DNA from: Nocardia puris
GTDB lineage: Bacteria; Actinomycetota; Actinomycetes; Mycobacteriales; Mycobacteriaceae
Length of the DNA: 64,000 nt
Direction of reading: 5' to 3'
Assembly: GCF_003315035.1 (NCBI RefSeq)
Contig: NZ_QNRE01000009.1
Location: 186,001-250,000 of the forward strand
The position numbers were made by a program, and so were the translations under genes. Position 1 is the stretch's first letter. Each line of letters starts with the position of its first letter. Below are positions 1 through 8,854 of this stretch, one piece after another. The notes under the pieces were generated by a model, which worked only from the letters and a program-made list of their open reading frames with translations, ran no database searches and was not told the DNA's origin.

Positions 1-682
1 GCACGGTCGCGTCGCGGACGACGGCGTTGATCAGGCCCGCCCCGCCGCGCGGGATCACCACGTCGACCAGGCCGCGGGCCTGGATGAGGTGGGTGACGCT
101 GGAGCGGTCGTGGCTGGGCAGCAGTTGCACGGCGTCGGCCGGAATGCCCAGGGCGCCGAGCGATTCGCGCAGCACCTCGACCAGCGCGGCGTTGGACTTC
201 GCCGCGGAGGAGGACCCGCGCAGCAGGGCCGCGTTGCCGGACTTGAGCGCGAGGCCGAACGCGTCGACGGTGACGTTGGGCCTGGCCTCGTACACCATGC
301 CGACCACGCCGAGCGGCACCCGCACCTGACGCACCTCGAGGCCGTTGGGGAGGGTGGAGCCGCGCACTACGTCGCCGACCGGGTCGGGCAGGCCCGCGAC
401 CTGGCGCAGTCCGGACGCGATGCCGTCGATCCGCGGCTTGGTGAGGCGCAATCGGTCCAGCAGCGAGGCCTCGGTGCCCGCGGCCTCGGCGGCGGCGAGA
501 TCCTCGGCGTTGGCGGCCAGCACGGTGTCGGCGGCCGCCAGCAACGCGTCCGCGGCGGCGTGCAGGGCCTCGTTCTTCTGCGCGGTGGTCAGCTGAGCGA
601 GCGCCCTGGACGCGACGCGAGCCCGTCGCGCGGCCGCGTGCACCGCCTCCCGCACATCCCGCTCGGTGGTCGTTGCCGTCAT
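1..682 (-). CDS. proA: Gamma-glutamyl phosphate reductase (ProA), 5' part
   Basis: ProA reduces gamma-glutamyl phosphate with NADPH to glutamate-5-semialdehyde, the second step of proline synthesis in the cytoplasm. The first 227 residues are in the window; the rest, including the catalytic Cys, lies beyond base 1. Recognisable ProA segments are the N-terminal helix (AAADALLAAADTVLAANAED), LLDRLRLTKPRIDGIASGLR, the PLGVVGMVYEARPNVTVDA block and LRGSSSAAKSN. The ATG at 682 starts MTATTTERDVREAV. ProB, the preceding enzyme, is encoded on the same strand about 40 kb away, so the two are not in one operon here. Identification is firm; only truncation at the window edge limits it. Confidence 0.95.
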   Translation of the reverse strand, partial: MTATTTERDVREAVHAAARRARVASRALAQLTTAQKNEALHAAADALLAAADTVLAANAEDLAAAEAAGTEASLLDRLRLTKPRIDGIASGLRQVAGLPDPVGDVVRGSTLPNGLEVRQVRVPLGVVGMVYEARPNVTVDAFGLALKSGNAALLRGSSSAAKSNAALVEVLRESLGALGIPADAVQLLPSHDRSSVTHLIQARGLVDVVIPRGGAGLINAVVRDATV

Positions 683-888
683 GGGTACAGCCTACGCACC
701 GGTCACAAGCCGGTTTCGCCGGTATTCGGCGTTCCCGCCCCGCCCCCGAAACCAGGGGCACCGCACGGCTTCTCGCGGCACGCCGTACCGCGGGTCCGCC
801 TGCGACACGCCGTCCCGGCGCGGGCTCGATCGCTGACACGGCCTCGATTACCTGCGTGAACGCGCCGGGGCGGACTAGCGTCCGGCGC

Positions 889-1761
889 ATGACCGATCCC
901 GTCATCGCCGTGCTCGGCAGCATCAACATGGACCTGGTCACCACGACGCGGCGGCGCGCCTCACCCGGCGAGACCGTATTCGGCACGGGGTTCACGACGC
1001 TGCCCGGCGGCAAGGGCGCCAATCAGGCGATCGCGGCGCGGCGGGCGGGCGCCGAGGTGGAGTTCGTGGGCGCGGTCGGCAGCGACGTGTTCGCCGACAA
1101 TCTGCATCGCGCGCTGACCGACGCCGGGGTCGGCACGAAACAGTTGCGCACCGTGCCCGGACCGAGCGGGGTGGCCTCGATCGTGGTGGACGGCTTCGGT
1201 GAGAACAGCATCATCGTGGTGCCGGGCGCCAACGGGAAGCTCACCGACCTCGGCGAGGACGATCTCGCCGTGATCGCCGCCGCCGACGTGCTGCTGTGTC
1301 AGTACGAGATCCCGGCCGCGACGATCCTCGCCGCCGCCCGGCACGCCCGCGCCCACGCCACGGTGGTGGTCTTCAATCCCTCCCCCGTGCAGGCGCTGCC
1401 CGCGGACCTGGTGGCGAATCTCGATGTCGTCGTGGTCAACTCGACCGAGGCGCTCGCCTACGGGTCGGCCCTCAACCCCGTGCCCCACCTCGTGATCACC
1501 CGCGGCGGCTCCGGGGCCACCTGGTTCGGGCCGCGCGAGGCCGAACTCACCGTCCCGGCCTTTCCCGTCGACGTCGTGGACACGACCGGCGCGGGTGACT
1601 CCTTCGCCGGCGCGCTGGCCGCCACGTGGCATCTCGGACCAGCCACCGCCCTCCAATGGGCCAGCGCGGCGGGCGCGTTGGCCACCACGAACCTCGGCGC
1701 CACCGCCGCGATTCCGGAACGGCCCGCCATTCAAGCGCTGCTCCGCGATCACGGGCTGTAG
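889..1761 (+). CDS. rbsK: Ribokinase (PfkB family)
   Basis: A 290-residue PfkB-family sugar kinase, most likely ribokinase, which makes D-ribose 5-phosphate from ribose and ATP in the cytoplasm. The N-terminal signature GSINMDL is followed by PGGKGANQA (about residues 39-47), and the C-terminal signature DTTGAGDSFAG (about 231-241) carries the anion hole and the catalytic Asp near 237. Length fits ribokinases (about 300). No ribose transporter lies beside it. Mycobacteria, from memory, also carry rbsK between proB and proA, so it is probably part of the old backbone. The ATG at 889 is chosen because the family begins with this V-x-G-S-I-N-M-D segment. Confidence 0.9.
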   Translation: MTDPVIAVLGSINMDLVTTTRRRASPGETVFGTGFTTLPGGKGANQAIAARRAGAEVEFVGAVGSDVFADNLHRALTDAGVGTKQLRTVPGPSGVASIVVDGFGENSIIVVPGANGKLTDLGEDDLAVIAAADVLLCQYEIPAATILAAARHARAHATVVVFNPSPVQALPADLVANLDVVVVNSTEALAYGSALNPVPHLVITRGGSGATWFGPREAELTVPAFPVDVVDTTGAGDSFAGALAATWHLGPATALQWASAAGALATTNLGATAAIPERPAIQALLRDHGL

Positions 1762-2257
1762 GGGCCCTTTCTTCGACGGCCGCCATTACCGAGCGGCAAG
1801 CAGCAACTCACCCACGGCAACGCGACCCGAGCGTCGATTCGCTCGGCGCGTTCCTTCCGGTCGGCGTGCCCCTGTTCAGCTCATGACGCATCCGCCGGAC
1901 GCCGTTCTGTTGGGCGATACCTTTCGATAGGTGCGGGGAAACGCGCGAACCGTTCACCGCTCGGAGACAAGTCCCGGCCGACGCGGTTACCATTCGGTCG
2001 CACGACAATTGGCTTTCATTCTGAAAATTGCCCACTGCAAACGGGAATGACATTGTCACCGATCGACCGGAACAACACCGCGACCACGATGAGAACGCCG
2101 TGTCCTGCACGCGATCGCCGAGTTCCACACGGCCATTCTCATTTCGAGAATGCCGCGGGAAACGCGATCACGCTCACCACATCGAAGCCCACATCGAAGC
2201 CCACGCCGGAACCCCTCGGGTTCCGCGCGGGACACCGATGTCGAAATGTTCTCCCGC
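1762..2257. other. Intergenic region without a convincing gene
   Basis: About 500 bases between the ribokinase and the convergent DUF397 gene. Base composition is lower in G+C than the flanks, especially around 1900-2160, and open frames here lack actinobacterial codon bias. A small imperfect dyad (ACCT-n6-AGGT near 1920) and a tandem copy of a 12-13-base unit (ACATCGAAGCCC, about 2179-2204) are visible. No RNA gene is recognised. Confidence 0.5.
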
Positions 2258-2464
2258 TCAGGGATGGAACGTTCCGGCGCGGGCGCCGGAGACGAACGCG
2301 TCCCATTCGGCGGGCGCGAAGATCAGCGCCGCACCACCGGGATTCTTGGAGTCGCGCACGCCGACGCTCCCCGCGGCCAAGTGCGCGACCTCCACGCACT
2401 CCTTGCCCGCCGAGCTACGGGTGCTCTTGAACCAGTTCGCTTGGGACAGATCGAGATTCATCAC
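2258..2464 (-). CDS. DUF397 domain protein
   Basis: A 67-68-residue DUF397 protein. The family signature is visible as W-F-K-S-T-R-S-S at residues 11-18, a V-E-V-A segment, V-R-D-S-K (37-41), and a C-terminal EWDAFVSGARAG segment. DUF397 proteins typically sit directly after an Scr1/BldD-like XRE regulator in actinomycetes and are thought to act with it. That is the case here: a GTG start at 2464 overlaps the stop of the upstream regulator, and an ATG follows immediately at 2461, so the pair is translationally coupled. The biochemical role of the family is not established to my knowledge. Confidence 0.85.
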   Translation of the reverse strand: MMNLDLSQANWFKSTRSSAGKECVEVAHLAAGSVGVRDSKNPGGAALIFAPAEWDAFVSGARAGTFHP

Positions 2465-3351
2465 CGGAACTCCCTTGCCATGTGCCGGAACATCTGCCTG
2501 CTGGTCGCTTCATCGTACGCCGCCGCGCGGATCACCGCGGCCGCTCGGCGATGTGCCCGCACATCGATATCGTCCTCCAGGTACATGTCGCCGGCCAGCG
2601 ACGACTCGGTGTACACGATCGTCGGGGTGGCGCTGACGCCCCGCGGCTCCGGCGCGAAGTCCAGGACGGTGAACGGACCGACCTGCGCGCCGGTCGGAAA
2701 TCCCGCGCTGTAGGGCAGGATTCGCAGACGAACGTTGGGCAGCGTGCTCACGTCGGCGAGGTGTCGCATCTCGCCCTCCATGGTCGCCGCGCCGCCCACC
2801 ACCGTGCGCAGGGCGCTCTCGTGGAACACGGCGTCCACGGTGACCTGGCGCAACTTCGTGGTGAGTATCGCCTGCCGCTGCAGCCGCACCTGCACGCGCC
2901 CCGCCCGCCCCTCCTCGGATTCGTCCGGGAAGTAGGTATCGTCCAGCGCGCGTGCGTAATCCGGCGTCTGGAACAGCCCGGAGACGATGTCCGGGCGGAA
3001 GATCTCGAGCCGGCACGCTTCGTTCTCCAAACTGATGTAGACGTTGAAGCCCGCCGGGATCAGGTGCCCGCATCGATTCCACCAACTCTTCTGTGCCACT
3101 TGACGAGCCAGGTCGATCAGCACGTCGGTCTTCTCCCGGCTCAGGCCGAGGATGCTGGCGAGCAGTTCGAGGTCGCGGTCGTACAGCTTTCCGGTGTGCC
3201 CCTGTTCGAGGCGGCAGATCTTGCTCACGCTCCACTGCATCTTCTCGGCGACGTCGGTCTGGCGGAGGTTCGCGGCGAGCCTGGCGTCACGGACGTAGTG
3301 ACCGAGCAGGCGGTGTGGGAGCGGAATGTGTTGTGGATAGGCAGTGTTCAC
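2461..3351 (-). CDS. XRE-family regulator with DUF5753 domain (Scr1-like)
   Basis: A 296-residue DNA-binding protein. The N-terminal helix-turn-helix (about residues 14-70: L-L-G-H-Y-V-R-D-A-R, then RQTDVAEKMQWSVSKICRLE) is followed by the long Scr1/DUF5753 domain, recognisable by FNVYISLENEA, a glycine-leucine-phenylalanine-Q-T-P-D-Y-A-R block near 140 and a P-F-T-V-L-D-F segment. The GTG at 3351 (VNTAYPQHIPLPHRLLG) is preferred because longer frames lack family sequence; a downstream start is possible. It is coupled to the DUF397 gene behind it. It diverges from an unknown gene at 3596 across a 244-base A/T-richer spacer that may hold its target site. Confidence 0.85.
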   Translation of the reverse strand: MNTAYPQHIPLPHRLLGHYVRDARLAANLRQTDVAEKMQWSVSKICRLEQGHTGKLYDRDLELLASILGLSREKTDVLIDLARQVAQKSWWNRCGHLIPAGFNVYISLENEACRLEIFRPDIVSGLFQTPDYARALDDTYFPDESEEGRAGRVQVRLQRQAILTTKLRQVTVDAVFHESALRTVVGGAATMEGEMRHLADVSTLPNVRLRILPYSAGFPTGAQVGPFTVLDFAPEPRGVSATPTIVYTESSLAGDMYLEDDIDVRAHRRAAAVIRAAAYDEATSRQMFRHMAREFR

Positions 3352-3595
3352 CAATGCTCCTGGAGTTCTCAGGACGTGTCGGGCGTTTTCAAACGAAAAA
3401 TCGCTCTGGGGGTTTGCAGCACTTTTGGCGAATCCGCGGATCGATGACACCGAATCGCGCGAATCGTGGTGTGCTACTGAAGCGCCCGGCAAGGAGATCG
3501 CCAGATATCTCCACCCCGGTTCCGTGTCCCCACACGCACTGCCCCGACCGGGGGCCGGGCGCTTCCGAATCCAGAGGCTACCAGGGGGTTTCGAA

Positions 3596-4051
3596 ATGTC
3601 CACATCGGTTGTACCCGCCGAAATACTCGGTGGTTGCCATTACCTCCGCACGGTTGGGAACCTGCCGGTGCATATCGATCGCCAAAACCGTCTCGCGGTG
3701 GCGATCGGCGGAAGTATTCGTGCGATCTCGATGCCGGAGCATTGGGGGTACAGGACCAAGGAAGAGCTTCGGAAGTTCAGTATCACGGGGCCGATCGTGT
3801 GGCACCCGTTCCATAGGCTCACATTCCTGACCCGGGCGCTCGACCCCCGTGACCGGGATGTGAACGCCGAATACGTTCTGCGATACACCGACTCGGTAAT
3901 CATCGAACCGGGGCGTTCGGTGGTCCTGCCGACCCCCGGTCTCTCGGGGCGGGGTTGGGACACACCTATCCGCGATCACTTCCGCCCCGCGATGTCCAGT
4001 GTGCTGGCCGCGCTCATCGGGTGCGCCGATGCCGAACGCGGGGTGAAGTGA
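3596..4051 (+). CDS. Hypothetical protein, divergent from XRE regulator
   Basis: A predicted 151-residue soluble protein (MSTSVVPAEILGG...) that I do not recognise. It has no signal peptide or membrane segment. It contains ordinary globular sequence such as VHIDRQNRLAVAIGGSIRA and a WHPFHRL motif, with a C-terminal FRPAMSSVLAALIGC helix. The ATG at 3596 follows a G-rich stretch (GGGGGTTTCGAA) and fits the onset of codon bias. Divergence from an Scr1-type regulator suggests the regulator may control it. Codon use is slightly less G+C-rich than neighbouring core genes, compatible with accessory origin. Confidence 0.55.
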   Translation: MSTSVVPAEILGGCHYLRTVGNLPVHIDRQNRLAVAIGGSIRAISMPEHWGYRTKEELRKFSITGPIVWHPFHRLTFLTRALDPRDRDVNAEYVLRYTDSVIIEPGRSVVLPTPGLSGRGWDTPIRDHFRPAMSSVLAALIGCADAERGVK

Positions 4052-4223
4052 CCGCCACTGCCTATGCAGATGACGAACCGCACCGGCGCTGCTACCCCGT
4101 CGCCCGGTTCCGTGATCGCACAGACCATTACATGCACGGGCCCCGGATTGTTTGTCCCATAGAACTGTCCGGCCCGTCCGAGTCAGATGACATAGGGATG
4201 CGCCCGTGGAATGCAGGCAACCT

Positions 4224-4649
4224 ATGACCGCACCGCTGCCCACTCGCGACCAACTGTTACGTGCCTGCCGGGGCGAGGACACCGCCACACACCCGCTCGC
4301 CCCGCACGCCCGTGAACTCGCCGATCTCCACAAAAGCAGGCTCACCGCGGAAAGGGAGGCCGTACCGGACATCGACGCGCACCGCACCCGCCTGGTCCGG
4401 GACATCGATCGGTGGACGGCGACGCACCTGCCGAGCGCACCCGGCGGCGCGTACCTGCACACCGAGGGGCTCGGCGCGATCGTCGACCGGCTGGCGCAGC
4501 TGACCGCGCTCGCCTACAACGCGCTGGCCACGGTCGACGGCTGGGACCTCTGGAACGCGTGGGAACGGCTCGCCGAGCTGTCCCTCGCCTACGAGGACCT
4601 CGCCGGCGAACTCACCGCCGGCCGTCGGCGACTCCCCACACCCGACTGA
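4224..4649 (+). CDS. DUF4254 family protein
   Basis: A 141-residue, mainly helical cytoplasmic protein resembling actinobacterial DUF4254 proteins. Visible family-like features are P-T-R-D-Q-L-L-R-A-C-R-G near the N terminus, H-K-S-R-L-T-A-E-R then V-P-D-I-D-A-H-R, L-V-R-D-I-D-R-W (about residues 59-66), HTEGLGAIVDRLAQLTALAY and a C-terminal RLAELSLAYEDLAGELTAGR helix. An in-frame ATG 18 bases upstream (4206) is an alternative start. Function unknown; similar genes are commonly found near regulatory or mobile genes in Nocardia. It is separated by about 150 bases from the upstream unknown gene. Confidence 0.65.
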   Translation: MTAPLPTRDQLLRACRGEDTATHPLAPHARELADLHKSRLTAEREAVPDIDAHRTRLVRDIDRWTATHLPSAPGGAYLHTEGLGAIVDRLAQLTALAYNALATVDGWDLWNAWERLAELSLAYEDLAGELTAGRRRLPTPD

Positions 4650-4807
4650 GCCGCCCGCCGACCCCCGCCTCCGAGAACCCCCCGTCGCGCCGATCCGCCA
4701 CCGGAAGGACGCGCACGCGAGATCATCGTGAGACCGCATGGTCGCGCGAAACGCTTGCGGCCGGGCGACAATGGAGTTCCACGGCGGGATCGCGCAGGAG
4801 GCGAACG

Positions 4808-5290
4808 ATGTCCTACCAGTACCAGCCGCCCCCGGACTGGACGCCGCCCGGCGCGCAGTTCCGCTCGGGCGGCACCCTGGGCCGCACCGCGATCGGTGTG
4901 CTGATCGGACTGGTGGTCACGCCGATCGGTCTCGCGCTCGCCGCGCACGGCGCCGCCACCACCCGCCAGTGGGTGATCATGGGCGACGCCGCGAACCGCT
5001 GGGGCTCCACCTTCCAGATCATCGCGGGCGCGGCGCTGCTGCTGTTGGTGGCGGCGCTCGCGGCGTATTCGCCCGCGGGCACGATCCTCGCGGGCATGGT
5101 GTGGGGGATCTTCCCGGGGATCGTCTACTTCCTGTTCCCCGACGACACGTTCCGCCTCATCGACGACCTCCCGCTGTTGTCCGACGAGACCCGGCTCGCC
5201 GTGCACGCGTGGGTGATCAACGGCAGCGTGTTCCTCGCGGGCGTGCTGCTGGTGGGCGCGGGGGTCGCGGCCACGTTGCGCAGGCGCTGA
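4808..5290 (+). CDS. Small integral membrane protein
   Basis: A 160-residue membrane protein of unknown function. A short Pro/Tyr/Gln-rich cytosolic head (MSYQYQPPPDWTPPG) precedes four predicted helices: about residues 24-46 (IGVLIGLVVTPIGLALAA), 68-85 (IIAGAALLLLVAALAAY), 90-108 (ILAGMVWGIFPGIVYFLF) and 135-155 (VFLAGVLLVGAGVAATL). It ends in RRR. An AGGAGGCG sequence eight bases before the ATG gives a strong ribosome site. Such Pro-head four-helix proteins are frequent in Nocardia and Rhodococcus, with no assigned role. It converges on rtcB across a 13-bp hairpin. Confidence 0.7.
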   Translation: MSYQYQPPPDWTPPGAQFRSGGTLGRTAIGVLIGLVVTPIGLALAAHGAATTRQWVIMGDAANRWGSTFQIIAGAALLLLVAALAAYSPAGTILAGMVWGIFPGIVYFLFPDDTFRLIDDLPLLSDETRLAVHAWVINGSVFLAGVLLVGAGVAATLRRR

Positions 5291-5293
5291 TCG

Positions 5294-5324
5294 CGGCGCG
5301 GCGGTCGAACGGACCGCCGCGCCG
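5294..5324. terminator. Bidirectional stem-loop between convergent genes
   Basis: A perfect 13-bp inverted repeat (CGGCGCGGCGGTC / GACCGCCGCGCCG) with a five-base loop lies between the stop of the membrane protein gene and the stop of rtcB. There is no T tract, as is usual for actinobacterial hairpin terminators. Its position fits a shared terminator. Confidence 0.65.
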
Positions 5325-5333
5325 TGCTCGGGT

Positions 5334-6566
5334 TCACCCCTTCACGCACAGCACCTGACGCAAGGTGGCGACGACGTCGACCAGGTCGCGCTGCGCCTCG
5401 ATGACCTCGTCGATGCCCTTGTACGCGGCCGGGATCTCGTCCACCACGCCGGCGTCCTTGCGGGACTCGACGCCCTCGGTCTGGGCGACGAGATCGGCGA
5501 CGGTGAACTGCTTCTTGGCCTTGGTGCGGCTCATCCGGCGGCCCGCGCCGTGCGACGCGGACTGGAACGAGGCCGGATTTCCCTTGCCCCGCACCACGTA
5601 CGAGCGCGTGCCCATCGACCCGGGGATCAGCGCGAGGTCGCCCTCGCCCGCCCGGACCGCGCCCTTGCGGGTGATGAGCATAGGCATGCCGTCCACCATC
5701 TCCTCCGCCACATAGTTGTGGTGGCAGGAGATCGGCGTCTCGAAAAGCACCTCGCGCCCGGCGAATTCGTCACGCACCGCCCGGCACACCAGCGAGAGCA
5801 TCACCGCGCGGTTGCGCGCGGCGTACTCCTGCGCCCAGGTGAGGTCGCGGCGGTAGGCGTCCATTTCCGGTGTGCCGGAGAGGAACACGGCCAGATCACG
5901 GTCGGGCAGGTCGCGGTTGTGCGGCAGGGTCCGCGCGACGGCCATGTGCCGCTCGGCGAGTTCCTTGCCGATATTGCGGCTGCCCGAGTGCAGCAGGATC
6001 CACACGCGCTCGTGCTCGTCCAGGCACACCTCGATGAAGTGGTTACCCCCGCCGAGGGACCCCATCTGCTTGTGCGCCTTGCTCTCCAGCGCCCCCACGC
6101 CGGGGTCCAGGTCACCGAAGGCGCCCCAGAAGCGGTCCCAGCCGCGCGCCTTCCGCGCCGCGTCCCCGTGCGAGCCCGCGAACTCCGCACCAAGCCGCGC
6201 GACGTTCACCGCCTCCTTGTGCGCCTGGAACCCGACCGGCACCGCGGCCTCGATGCGGGCACGCAGCCCGCGCAGATCGTCGGGCAGGTCGGCGGCGGTG
6301 AGGTCGGTGCGCACGCTCTCCATCCCGCAGCCGATGTCGACGCCGACCGCGGCCGGGGCGACGGCGTCGCGCATGGCGATGACCGAGCCGACCGTCGCGC
6401 CCTTGCCGAGGTGCACGTCGGGCATGACGCGCACCCCGTACACCCATTCCAGTTGCGCGATGTTTCGCAGCTGCCGCACGGCGGCAGGCTCGATCTCGTG
6501 CTCGTGGGCCCACAGGAGCGTCTGCGCCTTGGTGCCGCGCAGCTCGACGGGAAACATCGGACTCAC
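5334..6566 (-). CDS. rtcB: RtcB-family RNA-splicing ligase
   Basis: A 410-residue RtcB-family ligase, which joins 2',3'-cyclic-phosphate (or 3'-phosphate) and 5'-OH RNA ends using GTP and Mn2+. Metal and catalytic motifs are all visible: VGVDIGCGM (Asp77, Cys80), GGGNHFIEV (His175), LHSGSRNIG (His193), CHHNYV (about 281-286) and SASHGAGRRMSR, whose His near 339 corresponds by family knowledge to the guanylylated residue. An internal ATG nine bases in (MFPVELRG) is an alternative start. No archease or RtcA gene is adjacent. It diverges from the RecQ gene, which suggests a nucleic-acid repair neighbourhood. Confidence 0.93.
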   Translation of the reverse strand: MSPMFPVELRGTKAQTLLWAHEHEIEPAAVRQLRNIAQLEWVYGVRVMPDVHLGKGATVGSVIAMRDAVAPAAVGVDIGCGMESVRTDLTAADLPDDLRGLRARIEAAVPVGFQAHKEAVNVARLGAEFAGSHGDAARKARGWDRFWGAFGDLDPGVGALESKAHKQMGSLGGGNHFIEVCLDEHERVWILLHSGSRNIGKELAERHMAVARTLPHNRDLPDRDLAVFLSGTPEMDAYRRDLTWAQEYAARNRAVMLSLVCRAVRDEFAGREVLFETPISCHHNYVAEEMVDGMPMLITRKGAVRAGEGDLALIPGSMGTRSYVVRGKGNPASFQSASHGAGRRMSRTKAKKQFTVADLVAQTEGVESRKDAGVVDEIPAAYKGIDEVIEAQRDLVDVVATLRQVLCVKG

Positions 6567-6672
6567 CTTTCGTGGATTACTCGACTCCTCTCACCGTAAA
6601 GAGCCGTTGACCGGGGCGCACTCGAATTACGCCGCGACCGCACTGCGCGGACTGTCGGTGGGGTGGGGCACC

Positions 6673-8781
6673 ATGGAGCGCGTGACCACCGCCGCGATCG
6701 ACCTCGCCGCGCCCGACCTTCGCGATCGGGCCGAGGAACTGCTGCGTGACCTGGCCGGGCCCGGCGCCCGGCTCCGCGAGGACCAGTGGACGGCCATCGA
6801 GGCGCTGGCCGTGCACCGCCGCCGCGCGCTGGTCGTGCAGCGCACCGGGTGGGGCAAGTCGGCCGTGTACTTCATCGCCGCCAAGCTGCTGCGCCGCGCC
6901 GGGCGCGGGCCCACGGTGATCGTGTCGCCGCTGCTGGCGCTGATGCGCAACCAGGTGGCCGCCGCCGAGCGCGCGGGCGTGGTCGCGGCGACGATCAACT
7001 CCGGCAATGTCACCGAATGGGACGAGATCCACGAGCGGGTGGCGCGCGGCGAGGTCGACGTGCTGCTGGTGAGCCCGGAACGGTTGAACAACCCCGACTT
7101 TCGCGATCAGGTGCTGCCGAAGCTGGCGGCCGACGCCGGACTGGTCGTGGTGGACGAAGCGCACTGCGTATCGGACTGGGGGCACGATTTCCGCCCCGAC
7201 TACCGCCGCATCCGCACCCTCATCGCCGATCTCGGCGCCGACGTGCCGGTGCTGGCCACCACCGCCACCGCGAACGACCGGGTGGTCACCGACGTCGCCA
7301 CCCAGATCGGCACCGACACCCTGGTGCTGCGCGGCACCCTGGACCGCGAGTCGCTGCACCTGTCGGTGGTCCGGTTCGACGACGCGGTGCAGCGCACCGC
7401 CTGGCTGAGCGAACACCTGCACCGGCTGCCCGGCTCGGGCATCGTCTACACGCTCACCGTCGCCGCCGCGCACGACCTGGCCGACGTGCTGTCCACGCAC
7501 GGGCACCGCGTCGCCGCCTACACCGGACAGACCGATCCGGCCGAGCGGGAGGCGCTGGAGGCGGCGCTGCTCGGCAACGAGGTGAAGGCGCTGATCGCCA
7601 CCTCCGCGCTCGGCATGGGATTCGACAAGCCGGATCTCGGGTTCGTCGTGCACGTGGGCGCGCCGTCCTCCCCGATCGCCTACTACCAGCAGGTGGGTCG
7701 CGCGGGGCGCGGGACCGATCGCGCCGAAGTGATCCTGCTGCCCGGTCCGGAGGACACGCGGATCTGGACCTACTTCGCCTCGGTGGCCTTCCCGCGCGAG
7801 CACATCGTGCGCACGGTGCTGGCCGAGCTGGACGCCGAGCGGCCGCTGTCGACGGCGGCGCTGGAACCGCTGGTGGAACTGAACCGCTCGCGCCTGGAGA
7901 TGGTGCTGAAGGTACTGGACGTGGACGGCGCGGTGCGGCGGGTGCGCGGCGGCTGGATCTCCACCGGACAGCCGTGGGTGTACGACACCGAACGCTACGA
8001 GCGCTTGGCGGCGGCCCGCGAGGTGGAACAGCAGGCGATGCTGGATTACCAAACCACCTCCGGCTGCCGGATGACGTTCCTGCGCGCCCAGCTCGACGAC
8101 CCTGGACTCGCGGGCGCCCCCGACTGCGGGCGCTGCGACAACTGCACCGGCACACGTCCGGATGTCAGCGTCGCGGCCGACGCGGTGGCCGCGACTCGCG
8201 CCCGGCTGGACCGTCCCGGTCTGGACCTCGCACCCCGCAAGCAGTGGCCGACCGGAATGGCGAAACTGGGAATTCCGTTGTCCGGCAAGATCACCGAGGG
8301 CGCGGAGACCGGGCGGGCGCTCGGACGGCTCACCGACCTCGGCTGGGGTCAACGGCTGCGCGCGCTGTTGGACGCCCCCGACGATCCGGTGCCCGACGCC
8401 GTGTTCGACGCGTGCATCGCGGTGCTGCGCGAATGGGATTGGGAACGCAGGCCGACGTCGGTGATGGCGCTGGCGCCACCGCGCCATCCGGTGCTCACCG
8501 CCACGCTGGCCGCGCGCCTGGCCGAGGTGGGCCGCCTGCGGGATCTCGGCACGCTGCCGGTGCGGCCCGACCGGCCGCCGGTGTCGGCCGCCAACTCGGC
8601 GCACCGCGTCGCCGGGCTGCACGACTCGTGGGAGGTGCCCGACCTGTCCGGCCTCGACGGTCCGGTCCTGCTGGTCGACGCCCTCACCGACACCGGGTGG
8701 ACCCTCACCCTCGCCGCCCACGCCCTGCGCCGCGCGGGGGCCCCGGCCGTCCTCCCCTTCGCCCTGGCCACGGTGAGCTGA
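6673..8781 (+). CDS. recQ: RecQ-family DNA helicase with C-terminal PRTase-like domain
   Basis: A 702-residue superfamily 2 helicase. The Walker A segment is QRTGWGKSAV (about residues 56-65), the Walker B box is VVDEAHCVSDWGHDFRPDYR near 157, and motifs V/VI are visible as ATSALGMGFDKPD and YYQQVGRAGRG. A RecQ zinc region follows (Cys at C-R-M-T-F-L-R, then CGRCDNCTG). The last 200 residues hold a segment resembling a PRPP-binding loop (VLLVDALTDTGWT near 668-680), as in phosphoribosyltransferases. This tail occurs in other actinobacterial RecQ-like proteins as I recall. The ATG at 6673 follows a GGTGGGG stretch. It diverges from rtcB and is followed, after 73 bases, by a LigD-type polymerase gene. 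Confidence 0.9.
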   Translation: MERVTTAAIDLAAPDLRDRAEELLRDLAGPGARLREDQWTAIEALAVHRRRALVVQRTGWGKSAVYFIAAKLLRRAGRGPTVIVSPLLALMRNQVAAAERAGVVAATINSGNVTEWDEIHERVARGEVDVLLVSPERLNNPDFRDQVLPKLAADAGLVVVDEAHCVSDWGHDFRPDYRRIRTLIADLGADVPVLATTATANDRVVTDVATQIGTDTLVLRGTLDRESLHLSVVRFDDAVQRTAWLSEHLHRLPGSGIVYTLTVAAAHDLADVLSTHGHRVAAYTGQTDPAEREALEAALLGNEVKALIATSALGMGFDKPDLGFVVHVGAPSSPIAYYQQVGRAGRGTDRAEVILLPGPEDTRIWTYFASVAFPREHIVRTVLAELDAERPLSTAALEPLVELNRSRLEMVLKVLDVDGAVRRVRGGWISTGQPWVYDTERYERLAAAREVEQQAMLDYQTTSGCRMTFLRAQLDDPGLAGAPDCGRCDNCTGTRPDVSVAADAVAATRARLDRPGLDLAPRKQWPTGMAKLGIPLSGKITEGAETGRALGRLTDLGWGQRLRALLDAPDDPVPDAVFDACIAVLREWDWERRPTSVMALAPPRHPVLTATLAARLAEVGRLRDLGTLPVRPDRPPVSAANSAHRVAGLHDSWEVPDLSGLDGPVLLVDALTDTGWTLTLAAHALRRAGAPAVLPFALATVS

Positions 8782-8854
8782 GCGGGCGGGCCGGCGCCGC
8801 GACCCGCTGGGGCGATGGTCGGCGGGAGTCGCCCACGCCGGGTTAGGGTCGGGT

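Noticed and set aside
2179..2204. Short tandem repeat as a CRISPR or satellite
   Set aside because: Only two copies of a 12-13-base unit in a non-coding stretch.
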